From the NCBI GenBank assembly GCA_930367205.1, contig OV884011.1:48063754-48127753 (forward strand): 64,000 nt of DNA, in the 5' to 3' direction. The translations under genes were made by a program, and so were the position numbers. The notes under the pieces are model-generated. The model did not search any database. It was not told the DNA's origin and was given only the letters and a program-made list of their open reading frames with translations. This document shows, in pieces, positions 24,080-35,751 of the stretch. Every line of letters starts with the position of its first letter. Position 1 is the stretch's first letter. Source of the stretch: Acanthosoma haemorrhoidale (Eukaryota > Arthropoda > Insecta > Hemiptera > Acanthosomatidae).

Positions 24080-24320
24080 GCATTTTGCTTTTCTATTTCT
24101 GTATCATGAGGCGTTAGCGCAACCACTACACCGCATGAAAGCCATTCCACCTTTAATGGCTTCAAGATGGGTGGAGCAGAACATCAAAGCGAACTAACTC
24201 CTTAATTGAGGAACGATCAGTCATCCCATTAGCGCATTGAAGTCGCCACTCACTCGACAGGGGCCGGCAGGTGCTCCGTCCGAAAAGGACTAAACGACAC
24301 CACTACAAAGGGTAATGAAA
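24080..24320. promoter_or_regulatory. Candidate regulatory patch
   Basis: Balanced sequence with ACTCCTTAATTGAGG and CCATTAGCGC homeodomain-like words, next to an (ATT)n tract at about 24057-24077. Confidence 0.2.
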
Positions 24321-25499
24321 AAATTTAACGAAAAAAAGACATAATAATGTAAATAATACAAAACTGAGTGAGAGCTGCCTACGTACGAAGAGACAAAGAG
24401 ACCCCAGGCCACATGTTCCACAAGTTCCGGCGGAAATCGAAGCACGCACACCGATTCAGGAGGCCGTGACAAAACCGCAATTAAATTAACCCCGCTTCTT
24501 AATTACTCGCTTCCGGTGTCTGTTCTCTTGCCTCACAGATCTAACGGTCTATCTTTTATTTACCGTCATTAGAGCATCGTTTACCCAAAACAGCTTTATA
24601 TAAACTCATACATAACATATATATGGTTGTAACTTGTATTTTTTTATACTGGTCAGAGTAATATTCCTTTTTTAACTGCATCCTGCCTTGCGGTATCTTT
24701 TGAGAAGTTTCATCCTCTCGCATTCTCTTCAGTTGAGAATCATTCCAATCCTGGATTATTATCGTACTATTCTTTCTGGTTGTTCCAGTGTACCCTTCTT
24801 CGATTTCTCACACATTTTCTATTATTTTTAACTGGTCGTATATACCACCATATTCACGCTGAATAAACATATATTTGAGGTTTTTCACAACTCACGTCAT
24901 TCCCTGAACTCCCAACAGACACTCCTTCCTATCAATCCTTGCCGTCTTCAAATCTTTCTTCACGCTCTTCCTGCTATTCTTCGTTTAACACTTTCCAGTA
25001 CAAACTATTTTAATCTCAGGATAATTTTATAAGAACCCACTTTTGTTATGATACCTGTGTTAAGCATACGTATTACTCCTCCAAAAACCCATTCTTATGT
25101 CAAAAAACCGATTTCGTCTATTTTTTTTTATGAGTACTATCAAATACCCATATTAACTTTCTAGAACATATCCTAATGTCATTGTATTCACCTCATATAA
25201 TGACAGTAATAACTATATTATTGTACTTACACGACATTATGCAAAATTTCTTATCATAACAGATATCCTTCAAATCAAATCGTTACTAATTTATCTGTCT
25301 AATTTTATGAACCTAATAATTTTATGAAAACATTCAAAACGGGAACGATGTTTAGGGCAGATAATCGCCTATTTTTAAAAAGTTTACTGAAGAAACCTAC
25401 ATGTACCTTTCATTTAGGGATATGGTTTTTCTAAAGTTGTCAGTCAGCAGCAAATTTTACTTTGGTAACATTTTGAAAATTCTCCCACAAATAATCATG
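24321..25499. other. Spacer, nothing recognised
   Basis: Pyrimidine-biased, AT-rich sequence with no supported feature. Confidence 0.5.
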
Positions 25500-26000
25500 A
25501 TTTGTATGCACTCGTTTTTCACATACCTTGATCAGCTGAAGGCTAACTGACTCTTCAGAGAGTTAGGGGTACATGCCAGCTGGAGGGTAATACTGACATC
25601 GCTAGATGCCAATGACCAATGACACCCCTGGTCTTATGGACGGGCCTGGACCTCTATCGGCTGTAATGGTACAGACCTATTTTATGTTCCAGTCAATTAC
25701 TCGAATAAGCTATCTTACAAATGAATTTGGTATTATCAAGATGAAGTCATTGAACTAACAAACTGACTATCTGCAAAGGGCCTATGAATATTAATTATTC
25801 GAGTTCTCTGACTTCCACTTCCTCTAAAAGTCCACTGCTCGGCCGAATGCCTTCATAATCGACCATCTAATATAATTCAGGCGTCCTTTTGTGTATTTTA
25901 TGACGTTTATCCTTCTCTGAAGATAAAGAGTCCAGGAGTCAATTAGAGACTTCCAGGCACCTGTCGCCCTTGAAAGTTCCAATAATCTTTTTTATTTACA
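25500..26000. promoter_or_regulatory. Candidate regulatory patch downstream of BarH
   Basis: Balanced sequence with TGATCAGCTGAAGG and CCAGCTGG E-boxes and AATTATTCG/CTAATATAATTC homeodomain-like words. Confidence 0.22.
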
Positions 26001-28251
26001 TTAGTAATTCGGAACCATTATGATCATTTGAATTATTAATTATATCTTCTATTAATTAGCACGTAACTAATTCGTCTATTATACATTGCCTATGTTAACA
26101 TTAGACACTGTTACAAGATGATGACATATTAAAGGCTCAGCATGACTTTTCAAGGTTCACTCTTCTAAATCTCGCTAATTTAACACTGGGTCCATTATAA
26201 GATTATGAATTATTTTAAAACTAATTAAGCAACAATTTCTACTACCAAATACCTTTTTTTTTTAATCAAAATTACTTCATCTTAATTTTTGATCAGTCTT
26301 GGTCTCATTACAATTATTGAAAAATATTTTTTTTCAAAACATCCTCGTGAATGATTATATTAAGCGGCTCAATAGCTTTCAACTTATATAGGTACATCAT
26401 CAGATTATCAGACTCACTAACACAAAATTATATGTTTTTGGTTTAAAGGATGGTTTTTACTTTAATTATTTTAGATGTTTATATTGTAAAACATGTTTAT
26501 TATAATTGATCATAATTAAACTACTTTATGAATCTTAATACTCAACTTTTCGTATTTATTTTTTATGGAGGTTTTTTATTTGGATCAGTACTGAAATAAA
26601 ATATACGTTAGTAAATGTTTTATTGTAAGTCATGGTCTGATGACTTAATAAATCATTCATGAGGAGGCATTATTTTGTTGATAGTCTTGAACTTATAAGT
26701 ATGTCAGCAGTTTTAATGGGTCCCTCGCCACAAATATACCATAAAAATCGAAACATTAAAATGTTTAATTTTTACGAGCGGTGAATTATAAAACATAAAA
26801 GTCAGAGAAACAGACCAGATATATCATATTTTCATTATTAATCTATTTTTCAATATTACCCGTAATTATAGCTTAATCTATGCATCAGAAGCGTAATTAT
26901 GAGCATTTAAAAATAATCCTTTCACATTTATGATTCGGTAAGATGGTAACCTATCTTCGGATTCACAAACAAAAGTCCATTGCCATATTCCAATAGGGAG
27001 TAAGCTCCCCTCCCCCATATTCTTACTATTCAAATTTTATATTCTCAACTTTAACTGTTCTAATTTGAGCCGAGAGATTTTCAATAAGTTTCTGAATTAC
27101 TACGGGGTAAATATATCGATTTATTTTTTCCTTTTACAGCAATCAAAATATAAAATTAAAATTTAGAGCTAGCACTCTCTTGTTTATCAATTAACAATAA
27201 CTGATTAAAGTATATATTAATGAAGTAATTATTAAGGAAAAATTGTTTTAATACTAATAGTTTAATAGAGTCAAATGTCGTAAAAAATGCTTATTTATAA
27301 ATTATTAATATATTACATTTTACCCTTTTATAACAGGAAAAGTGTTATTTTGTAATTATAGAATTTAAAAAAATGTTTAAAGGGTGTTAAATATAATATT
27401 TAGAGAAATAAATTTTCCTTATTCTTATACTCAGCTTATATTATTATAGCAAGCAAAGAAACCCTGAATGCACCTTCAGCTAGACTAATACTTTTTTGTT
27501 GCTAGTGAAGTTTTAGTTCAATCCTGTACATTTGTGAAACAGTTTATTTCATTGAAAAATCAAAAATATATTTGCATGGGACATATCAATAAAAACAAAC
27601 AAACTAAATACAATTTTATACTAAATCATTTACTGAAACAATAATTACAATAATCTACTTAAGTACGTTTATATACAAATATAGGATACATTCACATACA
27701 TGTGTGCATATGTGGGTACACAGACACACAGATCCGCATAAATATATATTTATATTACACTGAAATAATATTATGTTATTTTATTTATTAATCTGTAACA
27801 GATTCATTACACTTATTTATATAATATCTGTAAGGCATTAGTTATTTTATAATAGAATTTATTATGTACAAAGCATATGCTACATCGCTAAGGGCTTTAT
27901 CACACTAGGTACATATCCAAATAGGCTTAAGCTAATAATACTGGAATGTCTCCTCTCGACAGTCTATAATATATATATTTTTCATTTATATACACATAAA
28001 TTATACATATATGTATATAACAGTATATACTTCTTTTACTGGTTTTATATATAGAGAGAGAACACAATATATCAAGGAGGAGAATACATTTAAGTTTAAA
28101 ATGGTAAAAATGAGGTACAGTTATTTAAGGAGTATGCCTCTTAAAACTTTTGAGCAATGGCGGGTTAGTATTTCTGACTTTTTGAAGCCGTTATACAACT
28201 TCTGAGAAAAACAAAAATACACCACTTTTTTTTATGCGGACATAGCATACA
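26001..28251. other. Very AT-rich region beyond the likely BarH 3' end
   Basis: Several TTTATT words (minus AATAAA), short TA/CA repeats near 27710-27760 and 27980-28020, and no coding frame. Part could be 3' UTR if a distal poly(A) site is used. Confidence 0.45.
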
Positions 28252-28257
28252 TTTATT
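28252..28257 (-). terminator. Candidate poly(A) signal of BarH
   Basis: TTTATT on the plus strand, which is AATAAA on the minus strand, about 740 nt after the stop. The minus strand then shows a G/U-rich stretch (GTGGTGTATTTTTG near 28225-28212). Chance AATAAA words are common in DNA this AT-rich. Confidence 0.35.
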
Positions 28258-28997
28258 AAAAGATATACAAAATGTAAAGTTTGAATCGTCACTCTTCACA
28301 TCAATTTTTTAAATTGATTTCGACAACGAAATAATTTACATTCAATACTATTACTCGTATAACGGCTTACTCTATTCATTCGGCGTTACAACAATAAATC
28401 AACTTCAATGGGATTAAAATATAATTTATATTTAATACATAAAAATTATAATAATAATAATGTTTTAATAAGAAGAGAGCCTTGGGCCCACTATTGCGCC
28501 GTTCCATTATCATTTTTACCCCGATCGAAGAAATATATATTTACAACAATACACATACACATAATATAATATACACAGCACACGGTAGATTGATGGTCAA
28601 CAACCCGGGGGTTCTGAGTGAGCCTGAAGTCACTGGAGTTTTTAGTGAGTTGTTTTCGGAGAGGTTACACCACAGCAATCAGAAACAGTTGCATCCATTC
28701 CACAGGTAATTGAAGCAGCTGTTGATTAATAATTAAAGCTTGCAACATGTCACTAGTATTCCACTGGTACAGGTTATAATCCAATTGATCCAAAATGTAA
28801 AGGTATATTCAACAATCCAGCAAAAAATTCAAAGTTTCAGGTGCCAGTTGCTCTGGTGTGAGATTCATTTATGTTGTGGAGTTTCCTCCAAGACCTTGTG
28901 AGGTAGACAAGTGGGTAGCCGACCATCTTCGGGGAACGGGAACAATAAATATAGTTTACAAGGGAGGACTTTTGTACAGAGGACTGGGTTGGCACTA
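28258..28997 (-). other. BarH: Probable BarH 3' UTR
   Basis: Sequence directly after the TAG stop, as far as the first canonical minus-strand AATAAA. It is of mixed composition near the stop and AT-rich further out. Its end is inferred only from the poly(A) signal; a longer 3' UTR is quite possible, since more AATAAA words occur further downstream (for example near 27785 and 27545). Confidence 0.4.
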
Positions 28998-29364
28998 CTA
29001 GACGTGTATCTTTGGGGAGTCCGGAGGGCTGGCGTCTTCTACGTCGAGAGACTCCGCCTTGGAGTCAGGCGGGGACGGAGGCGGCGTTGGGGACCTGGGA
29101 GGTGGGTAATAGCCCATGGGGCCCGGGGGCATAGCCGAGGGCCCCGCTACCCCCGGGTACAACCTGTAGGCTAGCGGCTTCTGCAGGGTGAGCGCCTGCC
29201 GGTAGTAAAGGTCTGCAGGGGCTGCGGCAGCGGCCGGGTGGGGCCCAGGGTACCCTGGCCAGACCCCGTAGGCAGGACCCCCGTACAGCCGGGAGAAGGC
29301 TGCGTAGTTTCCGGCTTCGGCAAGCAGCTCAAGGCCTACTGCCGTCTGCCGCTTCCACTTCGTC
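28998..29364 (-). CDS. BarH: BarH homeobox protein, last coding exon (end of homeodomain and C-terminus)
   Basis: Seen: after a 3' splice site (TTGCAG, ending at 29365) the frame finishes the split homeodomain codon 53 and reads TKWKRQTAVGLELLAEAGN, then a YAAF..RLYGG stretch. It continues through a proline- and tyrosine-rich region with five alanines in a row, a PPPRSPTPPPSPP tract and an acidic VEDASPPDSP end before TAG at 29000-28998. This gives 121 full codons. Known: the AVGLELLAEAGN(Y/F)AAF segment directly after the homeodomain is diagnostic of Bar/Barhl proteins, nuclear DNA-binding regulators of sensory-organ, eye and neural fate. The exon is visibly GC-rich in an AT-rich neighbourhood, and its frame is uninterrupted. 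The open frame continues past the splice site into the intron to 29447, but that extension is not Bar-like. Which of the duplicated fly genes (B-H1 or B-H2) it matches cannot be decided, because many insects have one copy. Confidence 0.95.
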
Positions 29365-29929
29365 CTGCAACACAAGATTGTACAGATCAGTACATAGAAA
29401 AAAGCATCAATCAAAACAAACAAACGTGGACAATACAATACAAACATGAATGGAGGTGTTCACAAGTTTAGTAATATAATAAAATAAAGTCTGTAGAAAA
29501 GACCGCGATGATCCCCTGAAGGATGAATCCTCGATTCTAGATCAGAGAAGGAACTAGCCGTCGATGTATTGTGTACAATAGAAAACGACACGTACTAGTG
29601 TTTACCACACTAATAACTAGGATTAAGAATGCGGATGTAACGTTTGAAACTCTTACCAGGAGTAGGGGAAAAGTTTGGGGATTTTGGATGTACAAAACTA
29701 AACTACTCTAAAATATATCTTATCCTCTTATTTCTAAATATGGACCCCTTTGTATGACAGAGCCCGTATCAGCTCAAAAAATGACGTTATTAAGTTTGTC
29801 GTGAAACAGTTAATCTTGCTATGAGATGTGATATATAGTCGGTGATAATGGCAATTTTTTATTTTACTGAGCAATGTGTTGGTGTGTGGAGCCTTGCTCA
29901 TTACCGATCGTGCATAAACGCTCCAAACA

Positions 29930-30210
29930 AGACATAAGCCGACAAGGTTAAGAAGAGGGCTCGCAGAGAGACTGTGTGGACGACGGCAAAGATGAGAGGA
30001 CAACCGCTCTTGAAGAAGAAGTTGAGGACACGGAGGCACGCTCCGACCACGGCCGATTGGTCACGGATGTAGGTTTTGCCCCCGACGGACCGTAAACTAC
30101 CTGAAGTAAATAATTACTTGGCCTTATTGTCTGTCCACTCCGTCGATAATCCAATTACATAGTCTAACAGCTGCACCGCTCTCTCGGCATCTCTCTTCAT
30201 CTCTCCTCAT
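29930..30210. promoter_or_regulatory. Candidate intronic regulatory patch of BarH
   Basis: The most GC-balanced non-coding part near the last exon. It has AAATAATTACTTGG and CCAATTACATAG homeodomain-like sites, AACAGCTGCACC (E-box) and a stretch open in both orientations. The minus-strand frame (30154-29948) is serine-rich, has no splice context and is not Bar-like. Confidence 0.28.
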
Positions 30211-31237
30211 CGCTCCCTAAACGGAAAAGTGTTATGGCAGCCAACGGAAAAACCAAGACAATATATGTTAATGCGAGGCTATTGTATTATTATATAATAC
30301 ATTAATAATTGTATCAAAATAGGTATGCAAGTGGGCAACCGTGTCTGTAATATTCTCTGTAATCCTAAGTACGGTTAAGCATATATTGGAAACAATTTTT
30401 CGACTTCCCGATGTGGACTATCACCATATTGGATGCAATCTTCTGAGCAATCGAAGACACAATCTAATTATAAAATTCTGAAGATCTGAAAGGTATATTA
30501 CCAATTTTTATACATTTAAGGGATTGAAATTATAGTGAAAACTTCCACCAAGCATGTACCCAAGTCGTAACGAAATAAAAAAAAATTTGGTGTATCTATC
30601 ATACCTTAAATGACACTTATGTGACGTTTTGCTCACATACGTGCCAAACCCTAATTGGCTGAGGTCATCATGTGTTGATAAGGAGGATCGCATGCCTTCA
30701 TCGTTACAGGTAATTACTGGCAACGGAGACAATTATTTCTTTCCGTTTTCCTGTTGGAATTATAATGCTCAATTTATCGTTTTTTTATACAATAATTAAA
30801 AAAACTTTAACGAGAGAAGCCTCCGCTTTAGCATAAATCATTGGATTACTTTAGAGATATCACGTACTTCGATAGCATAGTTAGAAAATTTTTGCAGTCA
30901 AATTACAACCCACCCTATTTTAGCCAATAAGTAATTCAACGATCTCACTTATCCCAGATACAGATATGGTATACATAAAAAGCCCTCCCTAGATCTCCCC
31001 CTGGTTGCCACCTCACTGCATGTGAGAGAGAAATCATAGATAATAGCCACGATAAAACATAAATTCAAAGAAACTAAAAAAAAAAATACATAAACAAAGA
31101 TATGTTTGATAAAATATAAGGCGATATTTTTGAAAAAGAATATTGACCATTCGAGGAACCAAGGACGAATCCCTCCTGATTCTGTTTCTTCATTTTCCAT
31201 TCTATTTATTTCGTTTTATATATATATATATATGTAT
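30211..31237. other. AT-rich BarH intron sequence
   Basis: No feature beyond a (TA)n tract at about 31218-31233. Confidence 0.5.
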
Positions 31238-32593
31238 TTCCGAAAATATTTGTTTGAAGTCGGTAAAAAACTGTTCAAGAAAATAGACGCTTTGGACAAC
31301 TGTACAGACTACTTCAAAGGACATCCCATCTCTCAATAGAAAATAAACTACTAATCTACAAAGTTATACTTAAACCAATCTGGACATACGGAATAGAGCT
31401 ATGGGGGACAGCAAAAAAGTCGAACATCAAGCGTATCCAATCCTTTCAATCCAAAGTCCTGAGAACAATAGTAAATGCCCCTTATTATGTCAGCAACAAA
31501 ACCCTTCATAACGACCTTAATATACCCTACATTCTAGAACTCATCCCTTCCAAGTTTATGAAATTCCACAGTAGCCTTTCCAACCACCCTAATCCTGTAG
31601 CACAGTCTTTGCACTGCGCCACTCATCCCTATAATCCTCCTCGGAGACTGAAACGGCAGTGGCCTCGTGACCTGCTATAATCGCGTGACAGTGGGAGTCC
31701 TGGCAATGGCCAGTTTCTCCAATCATGTCCTATTGTATGAATGAGTGAGTGAATGATGACTGTAAATATGGTATGAATGAGATCATTTATCTGTATTATT
31801 ATTGCCTTATAAAAGGCAGATTGTAATTATTGCACAATAAAGTTATAATAAAAAAAGAAAATAGAAGAATATTTGTCCTGAGGAAATGTCAGACAGATGA
31901 AGCTAAAGTCCGAGGTCAGCCATGCACACGCAGTTTCTGCAGGTTCCAAACCTGAAGCAGTAAGGACACCAATAGAAACACTGGACAAGAAAGAATAAGA
32001 AAACTAATCTCGGATCTAATGGAGCAAAGGCAAGTCAGCTGATCCAGGGATCAACCAGCCCATAAAACGTTGAACGACTCTATTGAATGGCTGTTCCAAC
32101 TACCGCTATCCCTTGCTGAAATCTTCAACCCATTCATCGCTGACCATCAGCGCATTATTATCGACTCCAATTCCTCGACGTCATCCCAAACCTATAGACT
32201 CCGAAGACGACGATACGGTGTTTGCATACAGACGGTCGGGCCGCCGTGTGACGGAAAGCAGAAAAGCCCGGGGGCGCCAGAGGTACAACAAAGACCCCTT
32301 TGTCAGGCCCGGTGCCTTTATTAATTTCCATCTAGGCGCCGAACGTCTCTTGCACAACCGCTCTTCGCTGGCCGCGCTGCTTTCTAGAGGGCCTCCATGT
32401 CTTCGGCGGCGACACCGTACGGATGAAGATTACATATGCCAACCCCATTTCGGACCTGCTCGGTCCAATTCAACCAACACATAATCCTGCTTATGACAAA
32501 TTTTTGAAAATACCCCCACGAGATAAAGCGGTTAAAAGAGTCGCGGCGCGAAAGAAGTTGAATAATCCTTATCAGGCTATAATACTAGCTTGA
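31238..32593 (+). pseudogene. Decayed reading frame of unknown family, interrupted by a jockey insertion
   Basis: Outside the jockey copy, plus-strand sequence reads like one protein in shifting frames. It runs YFRKYLFEVGKKLFKK before the insertion, then MKLKSEVSHAHAVSAGSKPE (31897 on), then ERIRKLISDLMEQRQ, then NDSIEWLFQLPLSLAEIFN (32070 on). It continues with an acidic-to-basic stretch SEDDDTVFAYRRSGRRVTES (frame of 32083), then HVFGGDTVRMKITYANPISD to a TGA at 32591-32593. Internal stops lie at 31879 and 32031. I recognise no family: a mobile element, an old viral insertion or a retrocopied host gene are all possible. It is in the BarH intron, antisense to BarH. Confidence 0.5.
31285..31854 (+). 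mobile_element. 5'-truncated jockey-like copy with 11-bp target duplication
   Basis: 31285-31680 encodes the C-terminal part of ORF2 (RRFGQLYRLLQRTSHLSIEN, LKPIWTYGIELWGTAKKSN, ending PRRLKRQWPRDLL and TAA) with no internal stop. A 3' UTR and the 3' end AATAAAGTTATAATAAAAA follow. AAGAAAATAGA occurs at 31277-31287 and again at 31855-31865, flanking the copy; three bases overlap the element start. Compared with the copy at 32.9-33.8 kb, about 170 bp are missing from the 3' UTR after CCAATCATGTCCT. Confidence 0.92.
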
Positions 32594-32899
32594 CACTGTC
32601 CAATCTAAGGTCTTGATCCTGGTCCACTTGGGGGGGGGGGGGGGTGAACACATACCATGTTCACTTACCCCCATCCAACCGAATGAAAATGGCAGTTGTT
32701 GAAAGGACACCCTTTAAATTAATTCAAATATTGAACATCTTTAACTAGATATTTGCCCACTGTATTTTCAATCATTATTCACCTTTGTATATGTTTAATT
32801 ATCCGATCTCTCAGAAAATTAAAACGTTTTTATGTTAATATTTTGAATATTCAGAATTTTCCTTTTCATTGACAGAAATTACATAGCAATATGTAGTAT
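32594..32899. other. Spacer between unknown frame and jockey copy
   Basis: Contains a run of about sixteen G at 32629-32644, then AT-rich sequence. Nothing else recognised. Confidence 0.5.
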
Positions 32900-33763
32900 A
32901 ATTCCTTTATTGTGCAATAATTACAATCTGCCTTTTATAAGGCAATAAGTAATTAAGATATATGCTCTCATTCATACAATATTTACAGTTCATCATTCAC
33001 TCGCTCATTCATACAATATTTACAGACAGCCAAGAGACCCCCCAAATCCACCGCAAAGAGAAAGCGGAGTCTTGGGAAGTCCCCCACGCTCCTCCGTCAG
33101 CCGCGTCACCGGATACTAGCCAGTGGAGGCTGACCAAGAGCGCGAGAGCCACAGACGCTCAGGACATGATTGGAGAGACTAGCCATTGCCAGGACTCCCA
33201 CTGTCACGCGTTTATAGCAGGTCACGAGGCCACTGCCGTTTCGGTCTCCGAGGAGGATTATAGGGATGAGTGGCGCAGTGCATTGACTGTGCTACAGGAT
33301 TAGGGTGGTTGGAAAGGCTACTGTGGAATTTCGTGAACTTGGAAGGGATGAGTTCTAGAATGTAGGGTATATTAAGGTCGTTATGAAGGGTTTTGTTGCT
33401 GACATAATAAGGGGCATTTACTATTGTTCTCAGGACTTTTGATTGAAAGGATTGGATACGCTTGATGTTCGACTTTTATGCTGTCCCCCATAGCTCTATT
33501 CCGTATGTCCAGATTGGTTTAAGTATAACTTTGTAGATTAGTAGTTTATTTTCTATTGAGAGATGGGATGTCCTTTGAAGTAGTCTGTACAGTTGTCCAA
33601 AGCGTCTGTTTAGTTCTTGTCTTTTTAGTCTCGTATGTGGGTTCCAGGTCAGTCGTTTGTCAAGATGGAAGCCTAAGTACCGTACTGTCTTGGATACAGG
33701 GAGAGGAATAGAATTAAAATAAACTAGTGGGAGCATTTTGCTTCATTAACTTTGATCCGCCAC
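32900..33763 (-). mobile_element. 5'-truncated jockey-like copy, inverted relative to the 31.3-kb copy
   Basis: Minus strand 33736-33476 reads the ORF2 segment RYLGFHLDKRLTWNPHTRLK through LKPIWTYGIELWGTA. It then hits TAA where the other copy has AAA. Beyond that stop the frame continues to the same PRR.KRQWPRDLL end near 33211. The full 3' UTR follows, ending GCACAATAAAGG on the minus strand. Nucleotide identity to 31285-31735 is very high by eye. The 5' limit is about 33763, where similarity to the first element (1-235) ends. Confidence 0.9.
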
Positions 33764-34079
33764 ACATGATGAACAAAACTACATAGTATTTCCCACAATA
33801 ATGTTTTATTTCGTTACGGTTCTCCACTTTTTACGTTCTTATTACCCAGACATTTATGTGTCCCGTCCATAAAATGACAGTGTAATGTTCTTATTTCTTT
33901 ACAGAGTTATGAGAAGTTACCAGGGTGATATATTGGCATAGTTATTGATGCCCCGACATGACTTATGGCCCGGTATAATACTATAATAAAGAGATACCCA
34001 TGACAAAGAGCACTGTACAGTAGACCCCCCCCCCCCGCCTCGAGAAGTTAAAAAGCGCCAAGTGGGGGGACCAGCGATG
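33764..34079. other. BarH intron spacer
   Basis: No feature recognised except a C-run at about 34026-34037. Confidence 0.5.
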
Positions 34080-34520
34080 TTTCCGACCTAGCGGAGCGTA
34101 TAATCGTCCTCAGTGCGGTTTTCGTTAATTTATACGACCGCTTCTCTCGCTCTATTCACTATTCTATATTGATCCTGAGGACAATATATATATATATATG
34201 TATGTATAGAGGGGTGCTGTTCTCCATTTATCTCTTCCGCTCTTCTTCACACCTCTTTATCTGTCTTCTCGGTATTATTTATCCACACCGGCAATATATC
34301 TAACTCTCCCGTCCCCCTTTATGTTATTAGTCAGTTATTTGCATCGAGCTATTGCGCTTTTATTGCTAGTGGGGTGACCCCCTGCGGTAGCCCGCTGAAG
34401 AAGCCGCCCTGAATTAGTCGAAACGTCGCTAGTAATGACCCCCCGTGACCGGCCGACCGTGTTTATTGGCCCCTAATGGATTCCTAACGGCCGGAGACTA
34501 ATAGTCGCCAAGGGGAGATG
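34080..34520. promoter_or_regulatory. Candidate intronic regulatory patch of BarH
   Basis: Balanced sequence with CGTTAATTTATACGACC, AGTAATGACC and CCCCTAATGG (TAAT cores), and a (TA)n tract at about 34186-34200. The block CTGAAGAAGCC...GTCGAAACGT at about 34394-34430 resembles the GAAGATGAC...CGAAAACGT portion of the 54.9-56.2-kb element, so part may be repeat-derived. Confidence 0.28.
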
Positions 34521-35751
34521 TTGGCTACGCTAATTTATTATATTTAGTTCACACTCTTCTCTCTCTCTTGAGTTGACAAAGAGGTTTTTCCCTAACGCTG
34601 TGTGTGTGTGTGTGTAGGCTCTTGATGCCCATAATTGAGGTAGTTATAGCACTTATAGAAATCGTGCCATTTTTTTATTGTATGGTAAAACAAGGTGGTG
34701 GATTGGGTAAGTTTGTAAAACTTTTTATCAATTTCACTTTGAAAATTAAGACACAAAGTACATATTTTTAATTGAGACATAAAGACCTTCAATTCTAAAG
34801 CCCATTCAAAATTATATAATTTACACTAAATAATTATTGACAAAGACTCATGTCTTATGAAGATGGGTTGTAATTGTTTTATCATGCTTCATTCAAATGA
34901 GGCCTTTAGGTAAAATCTCATATCACTGTCTTATCAGCGGATTCACAGTGGCCATAACAGACAAACAGTCACAAGGGAGATAGCAAGAGTTTCTGGAAAA
35001 ATCAGCCTTGAACATTTACAAAACGCACGCAGATGGATTTGATAGGTTCTAGCTTCAAACTAGTTAATGTTTATAACTCCGGAATTATTAACGGCCTGCT
35101 TTGTTTAACTTAAGAAACGTTCATTTTTTGAACACTCAGGTAGAATAGGACATGAAAAATTGTTCTATACTCTTAACAAATTAGACAGATATAAATACCC
35201 CAAGTTCACCATCAAAGGGCAGGCAGGTAACCCGGAGTATAAAACCAATATATATTAGCCAGTCACGGTCTGCGGGGCGCATGCTTCTGAAGCTAATGGT
35301 CTCTTTGTGCTCCTGCCACTGAAGAGAAGAATGAAAAAAGAAAGAAAGAGAAATACAGAAACTCACTAAGTTTGATCTAGCCGTGTTAGAAAGTAGATTT
35401 TTTTTACTGCAACTTTTTAAGCCCAGAGGGAGAAATCATACGTCGACTCCTATGTATTAAAAGATGGACACAAACTTGTTGCGAAAATGTTTTTTTACAG
35501 AAGTAAAAAGTAAAAAAAAAAACACAGTATAGCTACGGGGTGCCGATTCTCACCACCAAGTCCCAGACAAGAGGCTATTATGATTCAAAGTTCTGATTTT
35601 TTTTATCCATGGATCAGGACACATTAAAGACTTAACAAAAAAAATTTCAAAGATTTGTTCACCAAAAGTAGAATGGACCTATGTAATTAGCTAAAAGCAC
35701 GTTTCAATTACTTTTTAAATAATATTATTTAAATATTTACAACTGTCAGCT
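34521..35751. other. AT-rich BarH intron sequence
   Basis: A (GT)n tract at about 34600-34616. No other feature supported. Confidence 0.5.

Noticed and set aside
29238..29471. Plus-strand frames overlapping the last BarH exon (also 28911-29174)
   Set aside because: They are antisense shadows of the GC-rich BarH coding exon.
29948..30154. Serine-rich minus-strand frame as an additional BarH exon
   Set aside because: Exons 41929-42139 and 28998-29364 join perfectly within the homeodomain, leaving no place for an intervening exon.
32962..33303. 113-codon plus-strand frame
   Set aside because: It is the antisense of the jockey 3' UTR and ORF2 end of the copy at 32900-33763.
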